Assembly (NCBI GenBank): GCA_017537345.1
Contig: JAFYKY010000017.1
Location: 186,001-250,000, forward strand
Origin: Clostridia bacterium
GTDB lineage: Bacteria > Bacillota > Clostridia > Oscillospirales > CAG-382
Length of the DNA: 64,000 bases
Reading direction: 5' to 3'
Part shown: in pieces, positions 9,092-17,887 of the stretch
How positions within the stretch are numbered: position 1 is the first letter of the stretch
Layout: every line of letters starts with the position of its first letter
Translations under genes and position numbers: made by a program
The notes under the pieces: model-generated
The model's input: only the letters and a program-made list of their open reading frames with translations
Told to the model about the DNA's origin: nothing
Databases searched by the model: none

Positions 9092-10092
9092 GAACTACCA
9101 TAGCTGTTGACGCAATGGGCGGCGATAAAGCTCCTCAATCCGTTGTAGGAGGCGCGTTGCTTGCGGCATCCCAGTTGCCTGTAGATATAATTCTCGTAGG
9201 CGACAGCGATGCTATCTATACAGAGATAAATAACAGAGGCGCTATGCCTTCAAACGTATCCGTCGTTCACGCAAAGAGCGTTATAACGATGGAAGATGCG
9301 CCCGGAGCGGTATTAAAGGAAAAATCCGATTGCTCTATGGCGGTGGCGGCAGAGCTTGTAAAAGACGGCAAGGCGGATGCTTTGGTCTCCGCGGGAAACA
9401 CCGGCGCGCTTTTTACCGTGTCTTCTCTCAAGATACGCCGTCTTCCCGGTATACGCCGTGCGGCACTGGGTGCGGTCGTACCTCTTGAAAATCCCGTTCT
9501 TATCGTGGATTCCGGCGCAAATACAGATGCTACACCCGATCTTATGCGTACCTTTGCCCACATGGGAAGCCTGTACGCGCAGCTTGTTATGGGTATAGAA
9601 AACCCCCGTATAGGTCTTGTGAACAACGGAAGCGAATCCACAAAGGGAACCCCCTTATATGCGGAATCCAATGCACTGCTTTCAAAAGAAAAAAACATAA
9701 ACTTTGTGGGCAACGTAGAGGGAAGAGACATCCCCTGCAATACCTGCGACGTCGTTGTGTGCGATGGATTTACGGGCAATATCCTTCTCAAGACCATAGA
9801 AGGTATGGGTCTGTTTATGAAGAGCAAGCTGAAGAGTATTTTCTATGCAAACCGTATTACCAAGGTTGCGGGCGCTCTTACAAGAAAACAGATTACCGAT
9901 CTTAAAAAGCAAATAGACCACCGTGAGCACGGCGGCGCACCTTTTTTGGGGCTTGCAAAGCCGGTTGTAAAAGCTCACGGCAGTTCGGATGAAAAAAGCA
10001 TTTTCACCGCTATTCGTCAGGCAAAGACCTTCCACGAAAGCGGACTTGTATCAAAACTGAAGGAGGCGATACAGAATGAATCATCAAATTGA
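9088..10092 (+). CDS. plsX: Phosphate acyltransferase PlsX
   Basis: Makes acyl-phosphate from acyl-ACP, the first step of phospholipid synthesis with PlsY in Gram-positive bacteria. The protein starts with the family signature IAVDAMGGDKAP and contains ALVSAGNTGAL and VVVCDGFTGNI. I use ATG 9088 (overlapping the topA stop as ATGA) because the signature begins within five residues of it; an in-frame start 21 nt upstream would add residues the family lacks. Length is 334. It overlaps rnc by 17 nt. The fab and acpP genes often found between plsX and rnc in Firmicutes are absent here. Confidence 0.96.
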   Translation: MRTTIAVDAMGGDKAPQSVVGGALLAASQLPVDIILVGDSDAIYTEINNRGAMPSNVSVVHAKSVITMEDAPGAVLKEKSDCSMAVAAELVKDGKADALVSAGNTGALFTVSSLKIRRLPGIRRAALGAVVPLENPVLIVDSGANTDATPDLMRTFAHMGSLYAQLVMGIENPRIGLVNNGSESTKGTPLYAESNALLSKEKNINFVGNVEGRDIPCNTCDVVVCDGFTGNILLKTIEGMGLFMKSKLKSIFYANRITKVAGALTRKQITDLKKQIDHREHGGAPFLGLAKPVVKAHGSSDEKSIFTAIRQAKTFHESGLVSKLKEAIQNESSN

Positions 10093-10801
10093 GCCGTTGC
10101 CCTATATCGAGCTTGAAAAAAAGATAGGCTACGTGTTCCGCAACAAAGAATTCCTTTTGACCGCCCTCACACATTCTTCTTTTGTTAACGAAACAAAACA
10201 AAAAACCTCCCTTCGCTCCAACGAACGGTTAGAGTTTTTGGGAGATTCCATTCTTTCCGTAATAGTTTCCGAGCATATATACCGTTCTTCTCCGGAATTG
10301 GACGAAGGATATCTTACAAGAATCAGAGCCAATATAGTATGTGAAAATTCATTAAGCGAATTTGCCCGTGAAATAGAATTGGGAAGCTACCTCCGTATGG
10401 GACACGGCGAAGCCGTAACCAACGGACGGGACCGTAAAAGCACGGTTGCCGATGCTTTTGAAGCCTTGCTTGCCGCAATTTATCTTGATGGCGGTATGGA
10501 TCAGGCAAGACGCTTTCTTATGCCCCGCGTAAAAAGCGCGCTTTCAAAGCTTTCCAAGGGCGGAAACGAGGATTACAAGTCCCGTTTGCAAAAGATAGTC
10601 CAGCAAACACCTGAGGAGATACTTGAATACGTTCTTGTCAGCGAAGAAGGCCCTCCCCACGACAGAGTATTTACCTTCCGTGTAATGCTCAATTCTAACT
10701 GTCTTGGCGAAGGTGTGGGCAGAACAAAGCGCGAGGCAGAGCAGAATGCCGCAAAAGAAGCGCTTTCCGTTCTCGGTGAACTTGATGAAGACCCATCGTA
10801 A
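10076..10801 (+). CDS. rnc: Ribonuclease III
   Basis: Double-strand-specific endoribonuclease that matures rRNA precursors and processes mRNAs. The catalytic domain carries the signature NERLEFLGDSIL near residues 44-55 and the second acidic patch DAFEALLAAIYLDGG at ~122-136. A double-stranded RNA binding domain follows from ~160 to the end (DYKSRLQKIVQ ... REAEQNAAKEAL). Length is 241, which is normal. The ATG has GGAGG 8-12 nt upstream inside plsX. It sits before a radical SAM gene, smc and ftsY, the usual Firmicutes rnc-smc-ftsY neighbourhood. Confidence 0.97.
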   Translation: MNHQIEPLPYIELEKKIGYVFRNKEFLLTALTHSSFVNETKQKTSLRSNERLEFLGDSILSVIVSEHIYRSSPELDEGYLTRIRANIVCENSLSEFAREIELGSYLRMGHGEAVTNGRDRKSTVADAFEALLAAIYLDGGMDQARRFLMPRVKSALSKLSKGGNEDYKSRLQKIVQQTPEEILEYVLVSEEGPPHDRVFTFRVMLNSNCLGEGVGRTKREAEQNAAKEALSVLGELDEDPS

Positions 10802-11780
10802 CATACCTGTTTTTATCCCACAGGAAGGCTGTCCCAACGCCTGCGTGTTTTGTTCCCAAAAGAAAATAACGGGAATAGACCGCCGCGCAGAGCTTAACAC
10901 GTTAAAAGAAACCGTTGAAAAGGCTTTGGAAAACGAATGGCAGGAAAGTGAGATCGCCTTTTTCGGCGGAAGCTTTACCGCTATAGATAAAGGACGTATG
11001 ATCTCCCTTTTGGATACGGCATACGAATACGTGCTCGCAGGAAAGGTCAACGGAATACGCGTTTCCACCCGTCCCGATTATATTGATGAAACTGTGCTTG
11101 ATATTTTGAAAAGCAGGGGAGTAACCGCCATTGAACTTGGCATTCAAAGCGTTTCGGAACAGGTGCTGGAGGCTTCCGGCAGAGGACACACCGCAAAACA
11201 CAGCGAAAACGCTTGTAAATTGATAAAAAAATACGGCTTCCGTCTGGGCGGACAAATGATGGTGGGTCTGCCTTTGTCAACGGCAAAGGATGAACTTGCC
11301 ACCGCTCAAGCCATTTGCGATTGGGGCGCAGACGAAACCCGTATTTATCCTACCGTTGTCTTTGAGGATACGGCGTTGTACGGTATGACCATAAACGGCG
11401 CATACAAACCCCTTTCTTTAGATGACGCGGTGTCCCGCTGCGCAGATTGTATGGATATGTTTTTGTCCCGCGGGGTAAAGGTTCTCCGCGTGGGACTTCA
11501 CGCTTCGGAGCAGCTGGTTTCCGCGCCCTACGGCGCAACTCATCCCGCTATGGGTGAATTGGTAGAGAGTGAATTGTACCGCAGACGGATAGAGGATCTC
11601 ATACAAGGCAGGCGGGGAAAAAAGCTTTTGGTGTACGTGCCTTATTCCGCTTGTTCAAAAGCGGCGGGGCAACACAAAAAGAACACCGTATATTTTAAAA
11701 ACACTTACGGATTTTCCGTAGTATCCGTATACGGAGCCGATATGCCGGAGCATACGGTAAGAATACATATAGAGGATTGA
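10785..11780 (+). CDS. Radical SAM protein with C-terminal Radical_SAM_C domain (Elp3-like)
   Basis: Radical SAM enzyme with the iron-sulfur motif CPNACVFC (Cys16, 20 and 23) followed by a TIM-barrel core (FFGGSFTAID, STRPDYID, ELGIQSVSE). A C-terminal extension from ~255 is of the type seen in Elp3-like and uncharacterised clostridial proteins. I start it at ATG 10785, overlapping the end of rnc by 17 nt, because the conserved region begins at once; an upstream in-frame start would lie deep inside rnc. Length is 331. It is regularly found between rnc and smc in Clostridia. The substrate is unknown; tRNA modification is plausible by family resemblance only. Confidence 0.9.
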   Translation: MKTHRNIPVFIPQEGCPNACVFCSQKKITGIDRRAELNTLKETVEKALENEWQESEIAFFGGSFTAIDKGRMISLLDTAYEYVLAGKVNGIRVSTRPDYIDETVLDILKSRGVTAIELGIQSVSEQVLEASGRGHTAKHSENACKLIKKYGFRLGGQMMVGLPLSTAKDELATAQAICDWGADETRIYPTVVFEDTALYGMTINGAYKPLSLDDAVSRCADCMDMFLSRGVKVLRVGLHASEQLVSAPYGATHPAMGELVESELYRRRIEDLIQGRRGKKLLVYVPYSACSKAAGQHKKNTVYFKNTYGFSVVSVYGADMPEHTVRIHIED

Positions 11781-11784
11781 TTTT

Positions 11785-14700
11785 TTGAAACTTAAAAGTA
11801 TTGAAATGCAGGGGTTCAAATCGTTCCCCGATAAAACACGAATAACCTTTGACGACGGCGTAACCGCTATTATCGGTCCCAACGGAAGCGGTAAATCCAA
11901 TATTTCCGACGCGGTGCGTTGGGTACTTGGTGAAATGTCTATGAAGAGCCTTCGCGGAAGCAAGATGGAGGACGTTATCTTCAACGGTACGCCCAACCGT
12001 CCCGCCGCAAACTTTTCTTCGGTTTCGCTTACCCTTGATACTACCGCGGAATATGACCGCCACGCCCAGACCTTTATGTCGCTTTCCGAAGAAGAAAAAA
12101 ATGCCGATGATAAAAAGGACGAATACAAGCTTCACGACGGAACGGAAGTAACCATAACCAGAAAATACTACCGAAGCGGCGAAAGCGAATATTATATCAA
12201 CAAAAAGCAGGTACGCTTGAAGGATATATACGAGCTGTTTTATGATACCGGTATCGGCAGAGAAGGCTATTCTGTTATTTCCCAGGGTAAAATATCCGAA
12301 GTTCTTTCCCAGAAGGGACACGAACGCAGAGATATTTTTGAAGAAGCTGCGGGAATTTCCAAATTCCGCTACAAAAAAGCGGAGGCGGAAAGAAAGCTTG
12401 CCGAAACAGAAAACAACTTAATAAGAATCAACGATATATTGAGCGAAGTATCCTCCCGTATCGGTCCTTTGGAAAAGGAAGCGGAAAACGCAAAGAAATA
12501 TCTTGTGCTTTCCGAAGAGAAAAAGGGATTGGAGATCACTCTCTGGCTGGATAAGATAGATAAGCTTCGCGTGGATCTGGAGCGTAACGCAACAGAAACC
12601 GCAGGCGCGCGTCTTGCTCTCGATAACAGCGAAAACGACGTTAAGTCCCTTGACGAAAAATTGGATAACGCTCTCCGCGAGGGATACGATATAGGACGTG
12701 AGCTTTCCGAAACCGAGCGTCTTATTTCGGAAAGCGAGAAAAACATCGCTTCCATCGAATCCGAAAAAGCTCTCCGCCTTAACGATGCCGAGCATTACAG
12801 ACGTATGGCGCGTCAGTACGGAGAGGATATCTCCGTAAACAACAGAGAGCTTGCGCTGGCTGCAGATATGCTTTCCGCTGCCGCAGAGGTGGGCAAGGAG
12901 CTTGAAAGCGAACACGCAAAGGTAAAAGAAGAGTTTGCGCTTGCGGAAGAAGCCTATGCAAAATACCGCGATGCCGCAGTTGCCTGCGCACAGCAGGAGC
13001 AGGATGCGGTTTCCGCGCAGACAAAGGCTTACGAAACGGTTTCCGGTTTAAGAGAAATCTATGCCGCGATCAAGGCAAAATCGGAAGAATCCGTCCGCGC
13101 CCGCGACGAAGCCGAAGCACAGCTTTCTGCCTCCGCCGCACGAATGAAAGACCTTCAATTTGCTTTGGATAAAGCATCTCTGGAGCTTTTCAAAGCGGAA
13201 AACGAGGTAAAAGAGAATGCCGAAAACAAATCCGCTATAACCGAAAAGTGCGATGAAAACAGAGCTTTGCGTAATCAGCTCAACGAAAAACTGTCTGCCG
13301 TAAATCTCGAAATTTCCGCTTTGGAGCACAGACGTGAAAATCTGCGCCGTATGGAAGCGTTGTTCGAGGGATATTCCGACGGTGTTAAAAACGTGATGAA
13401 CGCTTCCGAGCTTACCGGTATCGTAGGCACCGTTTCTTCTGTCGTTTCTACGGAAGAAAAATACGTTCTTGCTCTGGAAACCGCGCTGGGCGCATCCGCT
13501 CAATTTATAATTACCGAAAAAGAAGAGGACGCAAAAAACGCCGTAAAGTATCTTAAAAAGACATCCGGCGGCAGAGCGACCTTCCTTCCTATCGAAACGG
13601 TTACGGGAAACCGCGTTAACGAAGAGCCTTTTAAAAACGTAAAAGGATATATCGGTATCGCGTCCGATATGGTCAAGAGCGATAAAAGGTTCCGCACGGT
13701 TATCGATGATCTTCTTGGCAGAACCGTTCTTACGGAAAATATGGATTCCGCGACATCTGCGGCATCTGCCTGCGGATATAAAGTAAAGGTCGTTACTCTT
13801 GACGGTCAGGTGGTTAACCCCGGCGGAAGTATTACCGGCGGCAGCGCCCACAAAAAAGCCGGTCTGTTTACAAGAGCTATGGATATCGACCGTCTTAGCG
13901 CCGATATCAAAACGAAGCGTACCGAAACCGAAAAGCTGGAAGCGGATATTTCGGATGCGGATTCGGTATACGATACTCTTTGCGCAGAGAAAAAAGCGGC
14001 GGAAGATGCATATAATTCCGCTGTGGCATTACGCAGCGACCGTCAGCGTGAATGCGACGGTGCGCAGGTAAGACTTGAAGAGGAAAATAACCATAACGAG
14101 GCTATCAGACTTCAGGCTTCCCGTCAGGTATTGGATGCGGAGATATCTCTTTCCGAATCCGAAAAGCAGCTTTCCGAGGCAGAAGAAAACCTTAATCTTC
14201 TCCGCGCCGCTTGCGAAAAGTGCACTGCGGAAAGTGCTTTGGCAAAGGCAAACGAGCAAACTGCTTTTGAGGAATGCAACCGTATCCGCGTTTCTCTTTA
14301 CGAGAAAGCGTCTTCTTTTGACAGACAAAGCGCGCATATACGTTCTCTTTCCGAAAAGAAAGAAAGCATCCAAGGCAGAATTAACGATATTACCGTTTCT
14401 ATTCGTCAGGCGGAACAAAACGCTTTGAAATCCGAAGCTCTGCTTGCGGAATTTGACGTTAAAAAGCAGTGCTTTGAAGCGGAAGCCGAAAAATACCGCG
14501 AAAAGCTTAAAGACCTTCTTGCTTCCCGCGATGAATCCGAAAAGAGCGCCGTAACCATCCGCAGTCTTGTTAAAGAAGCGCAGAACAAAAAAGAAGATGC
14601 TTTGCGCAGATTTACCGAGCTTGAATCCAAGGGACAGAATCTTAATACGGATTATGATGCCGTTTCCGCTAAGCTTTGGGATGAATACGAGCTTACTTAT

Positions 14701-15417
14701 ACCAATGCCTGCGCATACAGACTGCCTGCGGATCAGATGGTATCCGCATCCACCCGTGTGGCATCTCTCCGCGCTAAAATACGCGCTATGGGTCATATAA
14801 ACGTAAACGCAGTTGAGGAATATAAGACCGAAAAAGAACGTTTTGATTTCCTTACCGCGCAGACCGACGATCTTAATAAGACCCGCCGCCAGCTTGATTC
14901 TACCATCGAAAAGCTGTCCCGCACTATGAAGGATACCTTTATAGATTGCTTCGAGCGTATAAATTCCGCGTTCGGCAGAACCTTCGCCGCGCTGTTCGGC
15001 GGCGGTTCCGGCAGAGTAGAGCTTGAAGATCCCAACAACCCTCTGGAATGCGGAATAGATATTATTTTAAGACCTCCCGGAAAGAGCGTAAAGAGTATCT
15101 CTCTTCTTTCCGGCGGCGAGCAGTCCTTTGCAGCCATCGCATTGTATCTGGCGTTGCAGGAAATCAATCCTTCGCCCTTCTGTATATTCGATGAGATCGA
15201 ATCCGCGCTGGACGACGTTAACCTTGCAAAATTTGCCGATTACGTGCGTGAGCACAGCGAATCCACCCAGTACATTCTTATTACCCACCGCCGCGGCACT
15301 ATGGAGCGTGCCGACGTGCTGTACGGCGTAACTATGTACGAACGCGGTGTTTCCAATTATCTCCGCCTTAACGTGGATATGATGGAAGAAAACATCAAAA
15401 AATACAGTCATTCATAA
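11785..15417 (+). CDS. smc: Chromosome segregation ATPase SMC
   Basis: Condensin core ATPase that compacts and separates sister chromosomes together with ScpA and ScpB. It has 1210 residues, with Walker A GPNGSGKSN at 31-39, a long heptad-rich coiled coil (about 165-520), a hinge (about 520-670, GIVGTVSSVV ... GGRATFLP) and a returning coil. The C-terminal head carries signature LSGGEQSF at 1108-1115 and Walker B FCIFDE ending at 1137. The start is TTG 11785 with GAGG upstream, and MKLKSIEMQGFKSF is the expected N-terminus. The signature reads EQSF where Bacillus has ERAL. ftsY follows after 12 nt. Confidence 0.98.
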   Translation: MKLKSIEMQGFKSFPDKTRITFDDGVTAIIGPNGSGKSNISDAVRWVLGEMSMKSLRGSKMEDVIFNGTPNRPAANFSSVSLTLDTTAEYDRHAQTFMSLSEEEKNADDKKDEYKLHDGTEVTITRKYYRSGESEYYINKKQVRLKDIYELFYDTGIGREGYSVISQGKISEVLSQKGHERRDIFEEAAGISKFRYKKAEAERKLAETENNLIRINDILSEVSSRIGPLEKEAENAKKYLVLSEEKKGLEITLWLDKIDKLRVDLERNATETAGARLALDNSENDVKSLDEKLDNALREGYDIGRELSETERLISESEKNIASIESEKALRLNDAEHYRRMARQYGEDISVNNRELALAADMLSAAAEVGKELESEHAKVKEEFALAEEAYAKYRDAAVACAQQEQDAVSAQTKAYETVSGLREIYAAIKAKSEESVRARDEAEAQLSASAARMKDLQFALDKASLELFKAENEVKENAENKSAITEKCDENRALRNQLNEKLSAVNLEISALEHRRENLRRMEALFEGYSDGVKNVMNASELTGIVGTVSSVVSTEEKYVLALETALGASAQFIITEKEEDAKNAVKYLKKTSGGRATFLPIETVTGNRVNEEPFKNVKGYIGIASDMVKSDKRFRTVIDDLLGRTVLTENMDSATSAASACGYKVKVVTLDGQVVNPGGSITGGSAHKKAGLFTRAMDIDRLSADIKTKRTETEKLEADISDADSVYDTLCAEKKAAEDAYNSAVALRSDRQRECDGAQVRLEEENNHNEAIRLQASRQVLDAEISLSESEKQLSEAEENLNLLRAACEKCTAESALAKANEQTAFEECNRIRVSLYEKASSFDRQSAHIRSLSEKKESIQGRINDITVSIRQAEQNALKSEALLAEFDVKKQCFEAEAEKYREKLKDLLASRDESEKSAVTIRSLVKEAQNKKEDALRRFTELESKGQNLNTDYDAVSAKLWDEYELTYTNACAYRLPADQMVSASTRVASLRAKIRAMGHINVNAVEEYKTEKERFDFLTAQTDDLNKTRRQLDSTIEKLSRTMKDTFIDCFERINSAFGRTFAALFGGGSGRVELEDPNNPLECGIDIILRPPGKSVKSISLLSGGEQSFAAIALYLALQEINPSPFCIFDEIESALDDVNLAKFADYVREHSESTQYILITHRRGTMERADVLYGVTMYERGVSNYLRLNVDMMEENIKKYSHS

Positions 15418-15429
15418 AAAGGAGCAACA

Positions 15430-16338
15430 ATGGGCTTTTTTGATAAATTAAAACAAGGTCTTGCAAAGACCAAAGCCGCCTTTATCACTCCGCTTGAAAA
15501 GCTATTTTCATCTGCGGAAAAGGTGGACGAGGATTTTTTTGATGAACTTCTTGATGTGCTTATAATGGCAGATGTGGGAGTTGATACCTCCGATTATATC
15601 GTAGAAACTCTCCGCAGCGAATTAAAAGCCAAAAATATTTGGGAAGCAGACAAAGCCCGCGAAGAGCTTCGCAGAGTAATGTGCGAAACTATCGGGGAAT
15701 ATATGCCTCTTGAAATTAAGGAAGGGCTCAACGTAATTCTGGTTATCGGAGTTAACGGCGCCGGCAAGACCACCTCTATCGGCAAGCTTGCATCTATGTA
15801 TAAAGCTGACGGTAAAAAGGTCATTCTTGCCGCCGCAGATACCTTCCGCGCCGCCGCTATCGACCAGCTCGGCGTCTGGGCGGACAGAGCGGGAGTGCAG
15901 ATGATACGCCAATCCGAAGGCGCAGATCCTGCCGCCGTAGTGTTTGACGCCGCAGCCGCCGCCCGCAAACAAAAAGCGGACGTGCTGATAGTCGATACTG
16001 CGGGAAGATTGCACAACAAGAAAAATCTTCTTGATGAGCTTGCAAAAATCAACCGTGTTTTAGACCGTGAGCTTCCCGAAGCCCACAAGGAAACCCTTAT
16101 AGTTCTGGATGCAACTACCGGTCAGAACGCTATTCTGCAGACACAGGAATTCGGAAAAGCCGCGGGAATTTCGGGCCTTGTTCTTACAAAACTGGACGGA
16201 ACCGCAAAGGGCGGTTTTGTATTGGCGATAAAGCACGCTTTGGATATTCCCGTGCGCTTTATCGGAGTAGGCGAGGGAGTGGACGATCTCCGTCCTTTCA
16301 ATCCCGATGATTTTGTAAAAGCTATGTTCGGAGATTAA
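15430..16338 (+). CDS. ftsY: Signal recognition particle receptor FtsY
   Basis: GTPase receptor that docks SRP-ribosome complexes at the membrane for co-translational insertion. The 302-residue protein has a helical N domain (to ~95) and the GTPase G domain with GVNGAGKTT (107-115), DTFRAAA, DTAGRL and TKLDGTAKGG. The long acidic A domain of the enterobacterial protein is missing, as is usual in Gram-positive bacteria; membrane contact would be through the short basic N-terminal helix. GGAG is upstream of the ATG. It follows smc closely; ylxM and ffh do not come next. Confidence 0.97.
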   Translation: MGFFDKLKQGLAKTKAAFITPLEKLFSSAEKVDEDFFDELLDVLIMADVGVDTSDYIVETLRSELKAKNIWEADKAREELRRVMCETIGEYMPLEIKEGLNVILVIGVNGAGKTTSIGKLASMYKADGKKVILAAADTFRAAAIDQLGVWADRAGVQMIRQSEGADPAAVVFDAAAAARKQKADVLIVDTAGRLHNKKNLLDELAKINRVLDRELPEAHKETLIVLDATTGQNAILQTQEFGKAAGISGLVLTKLDGTAKGGFVLAIKHALDIPVRFIGVGEGVDDLRPFNPDDFVKAMFGD

Positions 16339-16341
16339 AAA

Positions 16342-16956
16342 ATGGAACTTGTTTTTGCCACTAACAACAAACACAAAGTAAGCGAGCTTCGTGAACTTTT
16401 TCAAGGATATTTCGGAGATAAGGTAAATATACTTACTCTTAAAGACGTCGGCTTTGAAGAAGATATTATCGAGGATGCCGATACCTTTGAGGGAAATGCG
16501 TTTATAAAAGCCGATACCGTCTGCCGTTTTTGCGGCAAACCCGCCGTGGCAGACGATTCCGGACTCGTGGTGGACGCTCTTGACGGCGCCCCCGGTGTTA
16601 TGTCTGCCCGCTATTCCGGCGCAGATTCCGACGATATAAGAAATATTCAAAAGCTTTTAAAGGAACTTCAAAACGTACCACTTGAAGACCGCACGGCCCG
16701 CTTTGTATGCCATATTTGCTGTGTTTTTCCCGACGGAAAACGTATAGATTGCGAAGAAAACAGCGAAGGCAGAATTATCTTTGAATGCAGGGGCGACGGC
16801 GACTTCGGTTATGATCCCGTCTTCCTTAACGAAGAGTACGGACTTACCTTTGCCGAAATGGATATGGAAACAAAAAATAAGGTGAGTCACAGAGGAAAAG
16901 CGGTAAGAACTTTTGCAGACATATTTGCTTCAACAAATGTTGACATAATACAGTAA
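16342..16956 (+). CDS. rdgB: XTP/dITP diphosphatase (RdgB/HAM1 family)
   Basis: Hydrolyses deaminated purine triphosphates such as dITP and XTP to keep them out of DNA and RNA. The family N-terminus ATNNKHKVSELRELF, the catalytic ADDSGLVVDALDGAPGVMSARYSG region (about residues 71-93) and the C-terminal GFGYDPVF-like DFGYDPVF plus SHRGKA are all present. Length is 204, normal. It starts 3 nt after the ftsY stop. The promoter of the next gene, cdaA, begins inside its last codons. Confidence 0.96.
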   Translation: MELVFATNNKHKVSELRELFQGYFGDKVNILTLKDVGFEEDIIEDADTFEGNAFIKADTVCRFCGKPAVADDSGLVVDALDGAPGVMSARYSGADSDDIRNIQKLLKELQNVPLEDRTARFVCHICCVFPDGKRIDCEENSEGRIIFECRGDGDFGYDPVFLNEEYGLTFAEMDMETKNKVSHRGKAVRTFADIFASTNVDIIQ

Positions 16957-16968
16957 ATGTGTTATCAT
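16940..16968 (+). promoter_or_regulatory. Extended -10 sigma-A promoter for cdaA
   Basis: TTGACA (16940-16945), 17 nt, TATCAT (16963-16968), with TGT directly before the -10 (extended -10 form). The -35 lies in the last codons of rdgB. Transcription would begin near 16975, about 34 nt before the cdaA start. Confidence 0.72.
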
Positions 16969-17008
16969 ATTATAATGAATTGATTATACTTCACCGGGAG
17001 GGAACAGC

Positions 17009-17887
17009 GTGAGCGATTTTCTTTATTATGTTAAGGAAACTCTGTTAAATATTACGGTAATAGATGTTATAGATATAGTTATAGTGTCTTTTTTGCTGTA
17101 CTATACCTTTAAGTTTATACAAGAGCGCCGCGCTGCGAAACTCGCTATCGGTCTTATATTGCTTTTGGCGCTTCTGCTTGTCAGTGAAGTGCTTAATATG
17201 CACGCTCTCAATTTTATTCTTTCCAACCTGTTCAGCGTCGGAATAATCGCTCTGGTAATCGTTTTCCAGCCGGAATTGCGCAGTGCTCTGGAAAAAGTGG
17301 GCGGCGAATCCTTAAGAAGCATTCGCGGTAAAATGGATGATGAAACCGTAGCACTTTTCACCGAATGTATAACCGAGGTTGCTGTCGCCGCAGAACAGCT
17401 TTCACAATCCAAGACCGGCGCATTGATGGTGTTCGAGCGTTCAACAAAGCTTGGTGACGTTATCCGTACCGGTACGGTTTTGGACGCAAAGCCTACCTCT
17501 TTCCTTATAGGAAACATCTTTTTCAACAAAGCGCCTTTGCACGACGGCGCGGTAATATTCCGCGAAGGACGTATTCACGCCGCAGGATGCTTTTTACCGC
17601 TTTCCGATAATAACGAGATCGTAAAAGACCTTGGAACAAGACACCGCGCCGGCATCGGTATGAGCGAAAACAGTGATGCTATCGTACTTATAGTGTCCGA
17701 GGAAACCGGTATTATCTCCGTTGCCTGCGATGGCGTGCTTAAAAGAGGCTTTTCCCGCAAGAAATTGGAAACCTATCTTGAAACTCAGCTTATCGTTAAG
17801 GAAAACTCCCTTAAGAGCAAGGTAAAGAACCAGATAACACGTATTACAAAGATCAAAAAGGGGGATGAAAATATTGACAAAGAATAA
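17009..17887 (+). CDS. cdaA: Diadenylate cyclase CdaA
   Basis: Membrane-bound enzyme that joins two ATP to c-di-AMP, the essential messenger controlling potassium and osmolyte balance in Firmicutes. Three membrane helices lie within residues ~17-90, followed by the DAC domain with the catalytic motifs DGA (179-181) and RHR (211-213). Length is 292. The GTG start at 17009 has GGGAGG 7-12 nt upstream. It overlaps the following cdaR gene, its known regulator, by a few codons. glmM, often third in this cluster, is not present; recJ follows instead. Confidence 0.96.
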   Translation: MSDFLYYVKETLLNITVIDVIDIVIVSFLLYYTFKFIQERRAAKLAIGLILLLALLLVSEVLNMHALNFILSNLFSVGIIALVIVFQPELRSALEKVGGESLRSIRGKMDDETVALFTECITEVAVAAEQLSQSKTGALMVFERSTKLGDVIRTGTVLDAKPTSFLIGNIFFNKAPLHDGAVIFREGRIHAAGCFLPLSDNNEIVKDLGTRHRAGIGMSENSDAIVLIVSEETGIISVACDGVLKRGFSRKKLETYLETQLIVKENSLKSKVKNQITRITKIKKGDENIDKE

